Assembly (NCBI GenBank): GCA_009838075.1
Contig: VXSG01000112.1
Location: 1-60,101, forward strand
Reading direction: 5' to 3'
Length of the DNA: 60,101 nucleotides
DNA from: Boseongicola sp. SB0665_bin_10
GTDB taxonomy: Bacteria > Pseudomonadota > Alphaproteobacteria > Rhodobacterales > Rhodobacteraceae
The notes under the pieces are model-generated. The model saw only the letters and a list, made by a program, of their open reading frames with translations, was not told the DNA's origin and ran no database searches. Position 1 is the first letter of the stretch. Each line of letters opens with the position of its first letter. The position numbers and the translations under genes are program-made. Positions 25,006 to 33,424 of the stretch are shown piece after piece.

Positions 25006-26079
25006 TCAGTCGCGCGAAAGGCTGAAACTTGGGCCGATGCGCGCGAGCGCGGCAATCAGGAGCCGGCACAATGCGTCAAGGTCGCGAAGGTCCACGACCT
25101 CGCACGAAGAATGCGAATAGCGCATGGGGAAGCCCACGTCGATCGACGCGGCACCTTCGCCAACGAGCTGGACATAGGACAGGTCGGTCAGCGCACCGGT
25201 TTGCGCACTGCGCTGGAGCGGCACGCCGATGGCGCCAGCGGCTTCCTCGAACACCTGGACCATTGCCGGGTGCGGGATGACCCCGTTGAGCGTACCCCGC
25301 CCGTGAAAACTGTAGAGACTGATGCCCGGCCCCTGGCCCAGCCGCATCTCGCCGCGATCGACCATGTCGGGCGTGTCTGTGGCAAGCATGAGGTCGACCT
25401 GAATGGCGATGTCCGGCAACAGCCGCTGCGCCAGCGGCTGCGCGCCACGCAGGGAGAACTCCTCCTGCGTTGCAAATGCGACGTGAACGGTCGGGCCCTG
25501 CTCGCGGTCAGCAAGCATGCGGGCCACCTTGATCAGGACGGCGCAGCCGGCCCGGTCATCAATCGCGGGACCGACCATGCGGTGTTCGCCCAATGACGAA
25601 CCGCCGGGTGAATACACGACCGGGGCACCGATCTGGATGCCGGCCGCCTCGGCTGCCTCGCGCGTGTCGAATCCGCAGTCGACATAGAGGTCGGAACAGC
25701 GGACAACCGTGTACTTTTCGTCCGGCGTCGTGGCGTGGTGACTCTTGTTGGCAATGACTCCATCTATGTCATGACCCTCGCCAAGGCAGATTGTCACCCT
25801 CTGGCTGGCAAGCGCACGCTCGGGCACGCCTCCAAGACGTTCGAGACGCAGAAAGCCGTCAGCCTCGATCTTGCGGACCACGAAGCCGAGCTGATCCATG
25901 TGGGTGAACAGGAGCACGCTCGGCCCGCTGCCCTCGAATGTGGTCCAAAGATTGCCCAGCCTGTCACTTGCGCTGGGCAGCGGGCCCAGGTGATGGGCAA
26001 TGCGCCGCCGCACGCGATCTTCGTGCCCCGAAAGGCCTGGAATTGACATCAGGTCGGTCAGAAGGTCGCGGACACTCAT
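25006..26079 (-). CDS. M42-family metallohydrolase (SgcX-like)
   Basis: 357 residues starting at the ATG (MSVRDLL) that overlaps the BtpA stop by 4 bp. M42 dizinc-aminopeptidase ligands are all present: THMDQLGF (H-x-D), GPAIDDRAGC, the catalytic TQEEFSLRGA, DTPD, and a late His in RYSHSS. M42 enzymes cleave N-terminal residues from peptides, but in sugar operons such as E. coli sgc the role of the M42 protein is unknown. It may process a glycosylated or amide-linked substrate. Confidence 0.9.
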   Translation of the reverse strand: MSVRDLLTDLMSIPGLSGHEDRVRRRIAHHLGPLPSASDRLGNLWTTFEGSGPSVLLFTHMDQLGFVVRKIEADGFLRLERLGGVPERALASQRVTICLGEGHDIDGVIANKSHHATTPDEKYTVVRCSDLYVDCGFDTREAAEAAGIQIGAPVVYSPGGSSLGEHRMVGPAIDDRAGCAVLIKVARMLADREQGPTVHVAFATQEEFSLRGAQPLAQRLLPDIAIQVDLMLATDTPDMVDRGEMRLGQGPGISLYSFHGRGTLNGVIPHPAMVQVFEEAAGAIGVPLQRSAQTGALTDLSYVQLVGEGAASIDVGFPMRYSHSSCEVVDLRDLDALCRLLIAALARIGPSFSLSRD

Positions 26080-26879
26080 TCGGCGCGCCGTGCCCGTTGC
26101 ACGAATTCCCTCGCGCGATCGGGATCTATCGCCTTCCACGTATCGCCGTCGAACTTCAGTGCCGAGCCGACAATGCAGCCATCGGCGATCTTCAATACGT
26201 CGGCAACGGTCTCGTGCTTCACGCCGGTATTCGCCATGACCGGCGTGTCGGGCAGCATCGCCTTCACCGCTTCGAGGTCTTCCATGCGTGCAGCCTCGCC
26301 GGTGATGGTGCCGGAAACAAGCACGGCGTCAGGGATCGAGGAAAAGACCGCGGACCGCGCCCGGTCCGGCAGCGATCGGCGGTCGAGGCTGTCAGCGAAC
26401 TCGGCGGAGATGTTGTAGAGCATAGCGAGGTCCGGACGCCCGAGACGATCACGATAACGCATCGCCTTGCCGGCATCGGGTGTCCAGGGCCCCATGTCAG
26501 AGGCATACGTGCCGGTGAAAATCTCCCGGCAGAATGCGGCGCCTGTGGCGGCCGCAAGTGCAACCGTGGCCATTGGGTCCCAAAGAACGTTGACGCCGAA
26601 GGGAACCGCAATCTCGTCGTTCAGTTGCCCGATCACGAATGCCATTGTCGCGGTGGAGGCGGTATCGACAAGGAATTCGTAGGGCCGGTCGTTCTCGTTG
26701 CCGAACATGACGGCATCGAAACCGGCATCCTGGAGGGCTGCAAGATCCGCACGCGCGGATTCGACGATGCCGTCAATGCCGGTCTCGGCATCGTGGAGCG
26801 GCGAACCAGGCAAAGCACCAAGGTGAACCATGCCGACAATTGGCCTGGCCGTTCCGAATAGCGCCTGAAACCTGGTCAT
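26076..26879 (-). CDS. BtpA/SgcQ family TIM-barrel protein
   Basis: 267 residues from the ATG preceded by GCGGAGAG; an in-frame ATG 15 codons upstream is less likely. The family signature GMVHLGALPGSP lies at the N-terminus and the rest fits a (beta/alpha)8 barrel ending in GCIVGSALKFDGDTW. BtpA was named for photosystem I biogenesis in cyanobacteria, while SgcQ sits in the E. coli sgc sugar operon; the biochemical activity is unsettled. It couples by a 4-bp overlap to the M42 gene and is preceded by the PfkB kinase. Confidence 0.9.
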   Translation of the reverse strand: MTRFQALFGTARPIVGMVHLGALPGSPLHDAETGIDGIVESARADLAALQDAGFDAVMFGNENDRPYEFLVDTASTATMAFVIGQLNDEIAVPFGVNVLWDPMATVALAAATGAAFCREIFTGTYASDMGPWTPDAGKAMRYRDRLGRPDLAMLYNISAEFADSLDRRSLPDRARSAVFSSIPDAVLVSGTITGEAARMEDLEAVKAMLPDTPVMANTGVKHETVADVLKIADGCIVGSALKFDGDTWKAIDPDRAREFVQRARRAE

Positions 26880-26942
26880 CAAGCTCTCCGCACCGACGAC
26901 GCCCTTGCCGATGGCATCGGCCAACGAAGCGCCGGGTCGCGC

Positions 26943-27824
26943 CTAGCTTCGGGCAAGAAACGCCTCAACGGCGGCGTGCGTGACCTTGGGACGCAGACCA
27001 ATGGGCGAGGACACGAACAACCCCGCGGCGGCCTGCGCGAAACGCAACGCCGACTGAAGCAAATCACCTGCGGTGATCCGGGCGGCAAGTGCGCCCGTGA
27101 ACATGTCCCCTGCCCCATGCGTGCTCACGACCTTGGCCGAAAACGCCGGATGATGTGTCATCTGGCCGTTCTCCAGCAATATCGCGCCTTTGGCACCTCT
27201 GGTCAATACAACGGCACCCCGCGCCATGCCTGCCAGCGTGGTCAAGGCTGTTTCCGGATTGTCGTGCCCTGTCAGGCCCTTGGCTTCGACGAGGTTCACG
27301 ACCAGCACATCGATTCGCTCCGCCAGCCCGGCGGGCAACCGGCGCGCCGGCGCGGCGTTTGCAATGAGCAGGGAGCCAGGCGGCAGACGGGAGGCAAAGG
27401 CAAGATTTGCGGCCTCGGGAATTTCGTTTTGGAGAAGACCTGCCCGCGGCGGTTCCCGCCACGAAACGTCACCGTCATTTTCAAGATTGGCGCCCGGTAC
27501 GGTGACGGCACCGTACTCGCCCGAGGGCAGCGTGATCGCGACGCTCATGCCGGTGGGCCGGTCGGTCTCCAGAACAAGCGAATGCTCGACGCCGGCCTCA
27601 TCCATCGCGGCGCGGATCGTCCCCGCCGCGTTGTCCCGGCCGACCCGTCCGGCCATTGCGACCCGCGCGCCCATCCGCGCGGCGGCAACGGCCTGGTTGC
27701 CACCCTTGCCGCCGACGCGGTAGTCGACGCGCGCGCCGGGAAGGGTTTCATCCAGCCCCGGCATGCGCGGTGCGTCCACGACGACATCGTGGTGCAGCGC
27801 ACCAAGAACGACGATTCCGCTCAT
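26943..27824 (-). CDS. PfkB-family (ribokinase-like) sugar kinase
   Basis: 293 residues with the two PfkB signatures: GGKGGNQAVAAARMG near residue 37 and the C-terminal STHGAGDMFTGALAA, which holds the catalytic Asp (GAGD). It transfers phosphate from ATP to a sugar or nucleoside. Its ATG overlaps the isomerase stop by 4 bp. Together with the FGGY kinase, two kinases in one operon suggest two phosphorylation steps or two ligands. Confidence 0.92.
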   Translation of the reverse strand: MSGIVVLGALHHDVVVDAPRMPGLDETLPGARVDYRVGGKGGNQAVAAARMGARVAMAGRVGRDNAAGTIRAAMDEAGVEHSLVLETDRPTGMSVAITLPSGEYGAVTVPGANLENDGDVSWREPPRAGLLQNEIPEAANLAFASRLPPGSLLIANAAPARRLPAGLAERIDVLVVNLVEAKGLTGHDNPETALTTLAGMARGAVVLTRGAKGAILLENGQMTHHPAFSAKVVSTHGAGDMFTGALAARITAGDLLQSALRFAQAAAGLFVSSPIGLRPKVTHAAVEAFLARS

Positions 27825-28804
27825 TCGCCGTAGAGCGCGCGGGCAACAATGCGCTGACTGAGCGCGGCGTCCTGGCGGGCGATTGCGGCGGCGAGATCCC
27901 TGTCTGCGCGGAGCTTGTCGGCCACGAGGGAGAGTCTCTCGGCCATGTGGACGTTGGTTCGGACCTCTTCGACCGGATCCAGTCCCGTGAGATCAGGGAA
28001 CGTGTCGAAATAGATCACGCCATCGTAGCCAATGCGGTTCAGTTCGACAAAGAGCTCGACGGTCGCGACCGGGTGCACGGTGCCGACCATCAAGCCATCG
28101 TCGCGCTTGCCGTAGCCGTCATTCAGATGAACGCCAAGCAGGCGGGAATGGCGCGCGACAAGACTCGCGGCATAGGCCGGCATCTCGTCGGCATGGAGTA
28201 CATGGGCAAAATCGAGCGTTACGCCGACATTGGGCCGGTCCAGTTCCCTCGTGGCAAGAAGTGCCGTCCCGACATCTGGCATCAGCGAATAGGCTCGCGG
28301 GTCGTTCGGCTTGTATTCAATGGCGATGTCTATCTCGCGATTGTGGTCGGCCGCCTCGGCCATCGCCGAGACCGTGTCGTCCCAGGCCCGCGCGTAGTCC
28401 AGCTGAAAGGCGTAGTCGAACCCGTCCTGCCCCATCCAGAGCGTCAGCTGTCGGGCTCCCAGCCTGGCACAGATGTCGATCGCCTCACGCGTCTGATCGA
28501 TGGCCTTTCGCCGAATTGCGGGATCAGGATTCGTGTAGGCGCCAATGGCGAAGTCAGGATCTCCGTAGTACCGCATCGCAAGACCGTTCAGGCGCACTCC
28601 GCTTGTCTCAAGGGCGACGCGCACTGCAGACTCGTTGGCGGCAGAGACATGATCGGGAAAATTGAGGTCGGCGGCGTCGAGATTCCCGACGCGGGCAACG
28701 AGTTCAATCAGATGCGGCACGTCGTGCCGATCCGGCGGAAGCGCGGCCTTGAAAGCGTTCAGGCGTGCCGCATACCGCTGACGGTTCAACTGGACTGCGG
28801 GCAT
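27821..28804 (-). CDS. sugar isomerase/epimerase-like TIM-barrel protein
   Basis: 327 residues from the ATG behind a GGAGACGAG site; the frame runs 59 codons further upstream without a good site. The fold is the AP-endonuclease-2 / xylose-isomerase-like barrel, with likely metal ligands in IEYKPNDP, VTLDFAHV and GVHLNDGYG. It probably interconverts an aldose/ketose pair or epimerises the imported sugar. It is the first gene of the leftward operon. Confidence 0.85.
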   Translation of the reverse strand: MPAVQLNRQRYAARLNAFKAALPPDRHDVPHLIELVARVGNLDAADLNFPDHVSAANESAVRVALETSGVRLNGLAMRYYGDPDFAIGAYTNPDPAIRRKAIDQTREAIDICARLGARQLTLWMGQDGFDYAFQLDYARAWDDTVSAMAEAADHNREIDIAIEYKPNDPRAYSLMPDVGTALLATRELDRPNVGVTLDFAHVLHADEMPAYAASLVARHSRLLGVHLNDGYGKRDDGLMVGTVHPVATVELFVELNRIGYDGVIYFDTFPDLTGLDPVEEVRTNVHMAERLSLVADKLRADRDLAAAIARQDAALSQRIVARALYGE

Positions 28805-29141
28805 CGTCTCGTCTCCAGGCGCCGGCCAAGAAAGTCCACCCCAGGAGGCATGCCAATGGACAATGCCATGGCTGCGCGACGCTGCACCGCTGAATGCCAT
28901 GGACCGAGCTCCGCGGTTCACGTCTGTGGCTCCGTGAACAATCGTTGTGATACCAATCCCAGAAATCACGGATATCAACAAGAAGAGAACACATCATGCG
29001 TGGCCCGTAATTGTCATGGCCACAATCGCTCGAGACCGTTCGAGCTTGTCTGATGCCTGATCCCGCCGCCATTGACATGGGTTCGCTACAAAGCCCATCG
29101 TTTCCCGACGGCGCTATGCACATGCGCCCGCGAGGCACATT
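28805..29141. promoter_or_regulatory. divergent intergenic region
   Basis: 337 bases between the leftward sugar operon and the rightward PEP-mutase-family gene. It must hold promoters for both, but I see no regulator gene and no clear operator palindrome. Confidence 0.35.
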
Positions 29142-30074
29142 TTGAGCGAAGCACAAGAGAACAAGGGGACCGCGTTCAGGGACCTGCATGCCGCCGACGG
29201 AACTTTCGTGATGCCGAATGCCTGGAACGCCGGCAGCGCCCGCATGCTGGAAGCGGCCGGCTTTCCGGCAGTGGGAACCACAAGTGCGGGAATCGCCTTT
29301 TGTCTCGGGCTCCCGGACTATGAGGGAGCGCTCACTCGCGAGGCTGCGCTGGACGAGACCCGTCGGATTGCCGGCGCCGTGCAGGTTCCGGTCAGTGTGG
29401 ACGCAGAGAACGGCTACGGACATGCGCCGGAGGAGGTTGCCGATACCATCCTCAAGGTGGCCGATGCCGGCGCGATAGGCGCAAGCATAGAGGATTATTC
29501 GGCCGGCTTCGGCGCGGGCGGCCTCTACGACCGCCTCCTGTCCGTGGAGAGAATCGAGGCGGCGGTGGCCGCAGCCGCTTCCCTGCCGTTTCCGTTTACG
29601 GTGACCGCGAGGGCCGAGTGTTATCTCTCGGGGCATCCGAACCCTTTCGAGGAGTCAATGGCGAGGGTCGTTTCCTACCGAAACGCCGGGGCGGACTGTC
29701 TCTACGTGCCCGGAATCGCCGACGCGGAAACCATCGGCAAGCTCGTGAAGGAGGTCGAAGCCCCCGTCAACGTCGTCATGGGCCTCGCCGACAGTCCCTT
29801 GAGCGTGGCCCAGCTGGCGGACCTTGGGGTAAAGCGGGTCAGCATCGGCGGCTCTCTCGCGCGCGCCACCTTCGGGGTCATCCAGCGTGCCGCCGAGGAG
29901 ATCCGCGACCACGGCACCTTTTCCTATTCCGACGGCCAGGTACCGGACGCCGAACTATGCAGGTTCTTCGCCGACCGACAAGAATCGTGCACGCCCCGAG
30001 GGCACGCACTGACCCTGCCCCGTCGCCCATCTTCAGAGACCCGGGGACGAGCCGCACCGGGTCAAGGGCGTTGA
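29142..30074 (+). CDS. isocitrate lyase/PEP mutase superfamily enzyme
   Basis: 310 residues from a TTG start. The N-terminal pattern (FRDLHAADGTFVMPNAWNAG) begins as in relatives, which supports this start. The metal-binding block is VSVDAENGYG, followed by EDYSAGFG. The KKCGH loop of true isocitrate lyases is absent, so it is more like oxaloacetate decarboxylase, carboxyphosphonoenolpyruvate mutase or a 2-methylisocitrate lyase-like enzyme acting on a C-C or C-P bond next to a carboxylate. The last ~35 residues are Arg/Pro-rich and unlike the family core. Confidence 0.85.
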   Translation: MSEAQENKGTAFRDLHAADGTFVMPNAWNAGSARMLEAAGFPAVGTTSAGIAFCLGLPDYEGALTREAALDETRRIAGAVQVPVSVDAENGYGHAPEEVADTILKVADAGAIGASIEDYSAGFGAGGLYDRLLSVERIEAAVAAAASLPFPFTVTARAECYLSGHPNPFEESMARVVSYRNAGADCLYVPGIADAETIGKLVKEVEAPVNVVMGLADSPLSVAQLADLGVKRVSIGGSLARATFGVIQRAAEEIRDHGTFSYSDGQVPDAELCRFFADRQESCTPRGHALTLPRRPSSETRGRAAPGQGR

Positions 30075-30446
30075 GCGACTTGCCGAAGGCCGTTTGCGGC
30101 CGGAGACGTGCGTCACGGGACCGCGCGGGTCACAAGACGGCTTCGTCATTGATCCGGCTCTCCGACAGTGCAACCGCCTTGCCGGGAAACTCGGGTGACA
30201 CCTGCGCGACGCCAGGTCACGGACAGGAGGCGCACTCTCCCTGCAAGCCGCCCGCACCGGTCGTCCGGACCGGGTCCGCAATGGAACGGGATTTCGTGGG
30301 CCCCTTCGGCAACGAGCAGCTGGGAGGCGGAGAAGAGCGGCAACGGCCACAAGGACGACTGCGAGAATCGGCGCGCGGGGCGATGATCGCGTGCGGGAGA
30401 CGAAAATCCGGGGAAAGCCGCAAAATGCATCGCATAACCGCACAAG
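30075..30446. other. intergenic stretch without visible genes
   Basis: 372 bases between two rightward genes. Open frames here are short and match nothing I recognise. A promoter for pcs is expected. Confidence 0.3.
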
Positions 30447-31160
30447 ATGCGTCATGAAGATGTCATGACGCCCCGGACAAACGCCTACCTGGTCCATCTG
30501 CTCACGGCATCCGGCGCAGTTTTTGCCATGCTCGCCCTCCTGGCAGCGGTCGAGGGCAACTGGGCCACCATGTTCCTCTGGCTTCTCGTTGCCTTCGCGG
30601 TGGACGGGCTGGATGGCCCGCTCGCGCGCGCAACCAAGGTCACGGTCCATGCAAGGCGTCTTGACGGGTCCATTCTGGACGTGATCGTCGACTTCCTCAC
30701 CTACGTCGTCATTCCCGCTTTCGCCCTGTTTCACTCGAACCTGCTGCCGGGATGGACCGGTTGGGTGGCCATCATCGTGATCACCTTTCTTTCGGCAATC
30801 TACTTTGCCGACACACGGATGAAGACGTCGGACAATTCGTTCAACGGCTTTCCGGCCTGCTGGAACATGGTGGTTCTGGTCCTCTTTGCCATCAAGCCCG
30901 ATTTTTGGGTCAGCCTGACATTGGTCGTCGCTTTGGCGGTGGCCATGCTCTTGCCGATAAAGTTCGTGCATCCGTTTCGCACCGAGAGATGGCGGGTCAT
31001 CTCCCTGCCCGTGGCATTCGCCTGGACGTTCTTTGCAGGATGGGCCGCATGGGTGGATTTCGACCCCGATAGCTGGGCGCACTGGGGCCTGATCGTCACA
31101 ACGGTCTGGCTGCTGTTCGCGGGCGTCACGCAGCAAGTCCTGTACCGGGAAAGGCTCTGA
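30447..31160 (+). CDS. pcs: phosphatidylcholine synthase
   Basis: 237 residues, inner membrane, about seven to eight helices. The CDP-alcohol phosphotransferase motif is complete: DGLDGPLAR, then 12 residues later DGSILDVIVD. The enzyme joins choline directly to CDP-diacylglycerol to make phosphatidylcholine, the Pcs route common in alphaproteobacteria. The start could also be the second Met (MTPRTNAYL) six codons later. It stands alone here; a desaturase gene lies 4.8 kb downstream. Confidence 0.92.
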   Translation: MRHEDVMTPRTNAYLVHLLTASGAVFAMLALLAAVEGNWATMFLWLLVAFAVDGLDGPLARATKVTVHARRLDGSILDVIVDFLTYVVIPAFALFHSNLLPGWTGWVAIIVITFLSAIYFADTRMKTSDNSFNGFPACWNMVVLVLFAIKPDFWVSLTLVVALAVAMLLPIKFVHPFRTERWRVISLPVAFAWTFFAGWAAWVDFDPDSWAHWGLIVTTVWLLFAGVTQQVLYRERL

Positions 31161-31194
31161 ACCTCGCCCTGCCCGCCAGAACGCTTGCGTGTGC

Positions 31195-32328
31195 CTACCT
31201 GTCCTCCAGCGCAACCCAGTCGCGCGGCTCCGGTCCGTTGTACAGCGTGAGCGGACGGATCAGGATGTTGCCCCGCTTCTGCTCAAGGCACTGGATGACC
31301 CAGCCCGGCATCCGTCCGATGGCAAAGATCGGCACGTAGAGATCCATGGGGATCCCGTGGAGCTGGTAGACCACGCCGGAATAGAAATCGACGTTCACGT
31401 TCAGCCCGTGCCGCGCATAGGGCTTCATCGCCTCGACCACCGCCTGCAGGATTTCGTACCACTCCGGCTGGCCCATTTCCTCGCCCAGCTTTCTCACGCC
31501 GTCACGCATGTGCCGCGCACGCGGGTCCTCGGCACGATAGACCCTGTGGCCAAAGCCCGTCACCGGCTCCCTGTTCTTGCGCTTTTGCCGCACGTATTCG
31601 GCTGCATTTCCCGGAGCACCGATCTCCTCGACCATTTTCATGACGTCTTCTGCGGCGCCGCCATGGGCAGGCCCCGCAAGCGTGGCAAGCGCGGTCGTGA
31701 TCGCGCCATGCATGTCCGCTTCCGTGCCAACCGTCACCCTTGCCGCGAACGAGGACGCGTTGGCGCCATGTTCGGCGTGAAGGATGAAGTCCACGTCCGC
31801 CAGCCGTGCGGCGTCGTCCGAGGGCGTCTCGCCCTTGAGCATCCAGAGCCAGTTCCCGGCGTGTCCGAGCGACGGATCAGGCCTTGTCGGCTCGCGTCCG
31901 GACCGAATGGCGTGATGCGCGGCAATGATCATCGGCACCTGCGCGGTCAGGCGAATTCCGTTTTCGAGCATGCCTTCCTCGGACGCGTCCTGAGCGCCGG
32001 ATTCCAGCGCAGCCAGTGCGGAAACAGCGGTGCGCAGCACGTTCATCGGATGGCCGTCAGAGGTTGCGCGAACTATGTCGATGATCTCGTCAGGCAGGAC
32101 GCGGGCGGCCTTCAGCCCGGCGTCGAATTCCGCCAGCTCGTCTGCATTTGGCAACTCGCCCATGATCAACAGGTGAGCGACTTCCTCGAAGGTCGCGTTG
32201 GTCGCCAGATCGTCGATCGTGTATCCACGGTAGTACAGGCGGCCAGTCGCTCCATCGATGTCCGACACTGCCGAACGGTCGAAATGCACACCCATGAGGC
32301 CACGGTTGATCTTCGGTGCTTCGGTCAT
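31195..32328 (-). CDS. citrate/2-methylcitrate synthase family enzyme
   Basis: 377 residues, the short citrate synthase form. Catalytic regions are present: the active-site His in LHAEHGANAS, the second His in TGFGHRVYR, and the Asp in NVNVDFYSG. It condenses acetyl-CoA (or propionyl-CoA) with oxaloacetate. AGGAG lies 7 bases before the ATG. It diverges from pta with only 30 bp between start codons and is one step from the acetyl-CoA made by Xsc plus Pta. Whether it is the main TCA enzyme or a dedicated paralogue cannot be told here. Confidence 0.9.
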   Translation of the reverse strand: MTEAPKINRGLMGVHFDRSAVSDIDGATGRLYYRGYTIDDLATNATFEEVAHLLIMGELPNADELAEFDAGLKAARVLPDEIIDIVRATSDGHPMNVLRTAVSALAALESGAQDASEEGMLENGIRLTAQVPMIIAAHHAIRSGREPTRPDPSLGHAGNWLWMLKGETPSDDAARLADVDFILHAEHGANASSFAARVTVGTEADMHGAITTALATLAGPAHGGAAEDVMKMVEEIGAPGNAAEYVRQKRKNREPVTGFGHRVYRAEDPRARHMRDGVRKLGEEMGQPEWYEILQAVVEAMKPYARHGLNVNVDFYSGVVYQLHGIPMDLYVPIFAIGRMPGWVIQCLEQKRGNILIRPLTLYNGPEPRDWVALEDR

Positions 32329-32358
32329 GTAGCTGCTCCTGATACGGCAGGGGAATTG

Positions 32359-33234
32359 ATGATGAATGCTCTGGAAAGGTCCTTCGAAGCGGCAAAGGCA
32401 AGAAACGCGCGAGTCGTCATGCCGGAGATTCCGGAAGACGATCGCGTGCGAGATGCCGCCAATCGGCTCGTGGCTGGCGGCCTTGCCTCGATGGTGGCGC
32501 TAGCAGAACCGTCAGACGAACTGGCGGCGGCGGTCGTAGAGAACCGGGGGGTCAAGCCCGCCCTTGCGCGTCGCATGATCGGCAAGCCACTTGTTCGCGC
32601 CGCGGCAATGGTTGCGGTCGGCGAGGCGGATGTCCTCGTCGCAGGCGCGCTGGCTCCGACCCGGCGTGTGATCGAGGCCGCGTCCCTTGCGATCGGACTT
32701 GCCGACGGGATCAGGCAGCCTTCATCCTTCTTTCTCATGTCCCTCCCGGGAGGGAGCGAATTGATATTCGCGGACTGTGCCGTCTCCGTGGAACCGGACG
32801 CAGGCGATCTCGCAGGAATCGCGCGCAGTTCCGCCGCCTCGGCGGAAGCGCTTCTGGGCGATGCGAGGGTGGCGTTTCTCTCGTTTGCCACTGGCACCAG
32901 CGGCACAGGCCCCTCGGTCGAGAAGGTCACCGTGGCGACGGGGGCGGCGCAAGCCGCAGGCGTGAACGCGATCGGTCCGGTGCAGGCTGACACCGCCCTG
33001 AATCCGGAAATTGCCAGGCGCAAGGGATCGGGCGCCGGAGATGCCAACGTCCTGGTGTTCCCCTCCCTTGACGCCGGCAACATCGGGTACAAGCTCGTGC
33101 AGGAACTGGCCGGGGCACAGGCCATCGGGCCAGTCTTGCAAGGCTTTCGCAAGCCGGTCTGCGACTTGAGCCGAGGCGCGAGCGTGGATGACATCGTTGC
33201 CGCCACCGTCATCTCGATCGCACTCGCAGCCTGA
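32359..33234 (+). CDS. pta: phosphate acetyltransferase
   Basis: 291 residues, the PTA_PTB domain alone. The start is one of two adjacent ATGs (32359 or 32362) behind AGGGGA. Upstream sequence in the same frame is antisense to citrate synthase and is not part of the gene. The enzyme turns acetyl phosphate into acetyl-CoA. Conserved blocks include FATGTSGTGPSVEKV and GDANVLVFPSLDAGN. It converges with xsc, whose product is acetyl phosphate, so the two very likely form one pathway even though they lie on opposite strands. Confidence 0.92.
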   Translation: MMNALERSFEAAKARNARVVMPEIPEDDRVRDAANRLVAGGLASMVALAEPSDELAAAVVENRGVKPALARRMIGKPLVRAAAMVAVGEADVLVAGALAPTRRVIEAASLAIGLADGIRQPSSFFLMSLPGGSELIFADCAVSVEPDAGDLAGIARSSAASAEALLGDARVAFLSFATGTSGTGPSVEKVTVATGAAQAAGVNAIGPVQADTALNPEIARRKGSGAGDANVLVFPSLDAGNIGYKLVQELAGAQAIGPVLQGFRKPVCDLSRGASVDDIVAATVISIALAA

Positions 33235-33424
33235 CCGGAAACCCTGCTTGAAGGCGCCGGGCTGCGACGCCAAGGTGCGTGGGCACCGCCGTCCGCTGGC
33301 CCGTGCCCCGCATCAACAGGATGGACATTGCCTGCAATGGCTCCTCCCCGGCCCATTGCCATGAAAGCGCAACGCTGCCGATGCGCGCGCGGAACGACGC
33401 GCAGCATGGCCTGGCCGCCGGCGC

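Noticed and set aside
31189-32358. N-terminal 390 codons of a long plus-strand frame continuous with pta
   Set aside because: Antisense to citrate synthase; the Pta domain starts at 32359 behind its own ribosome-binding site.
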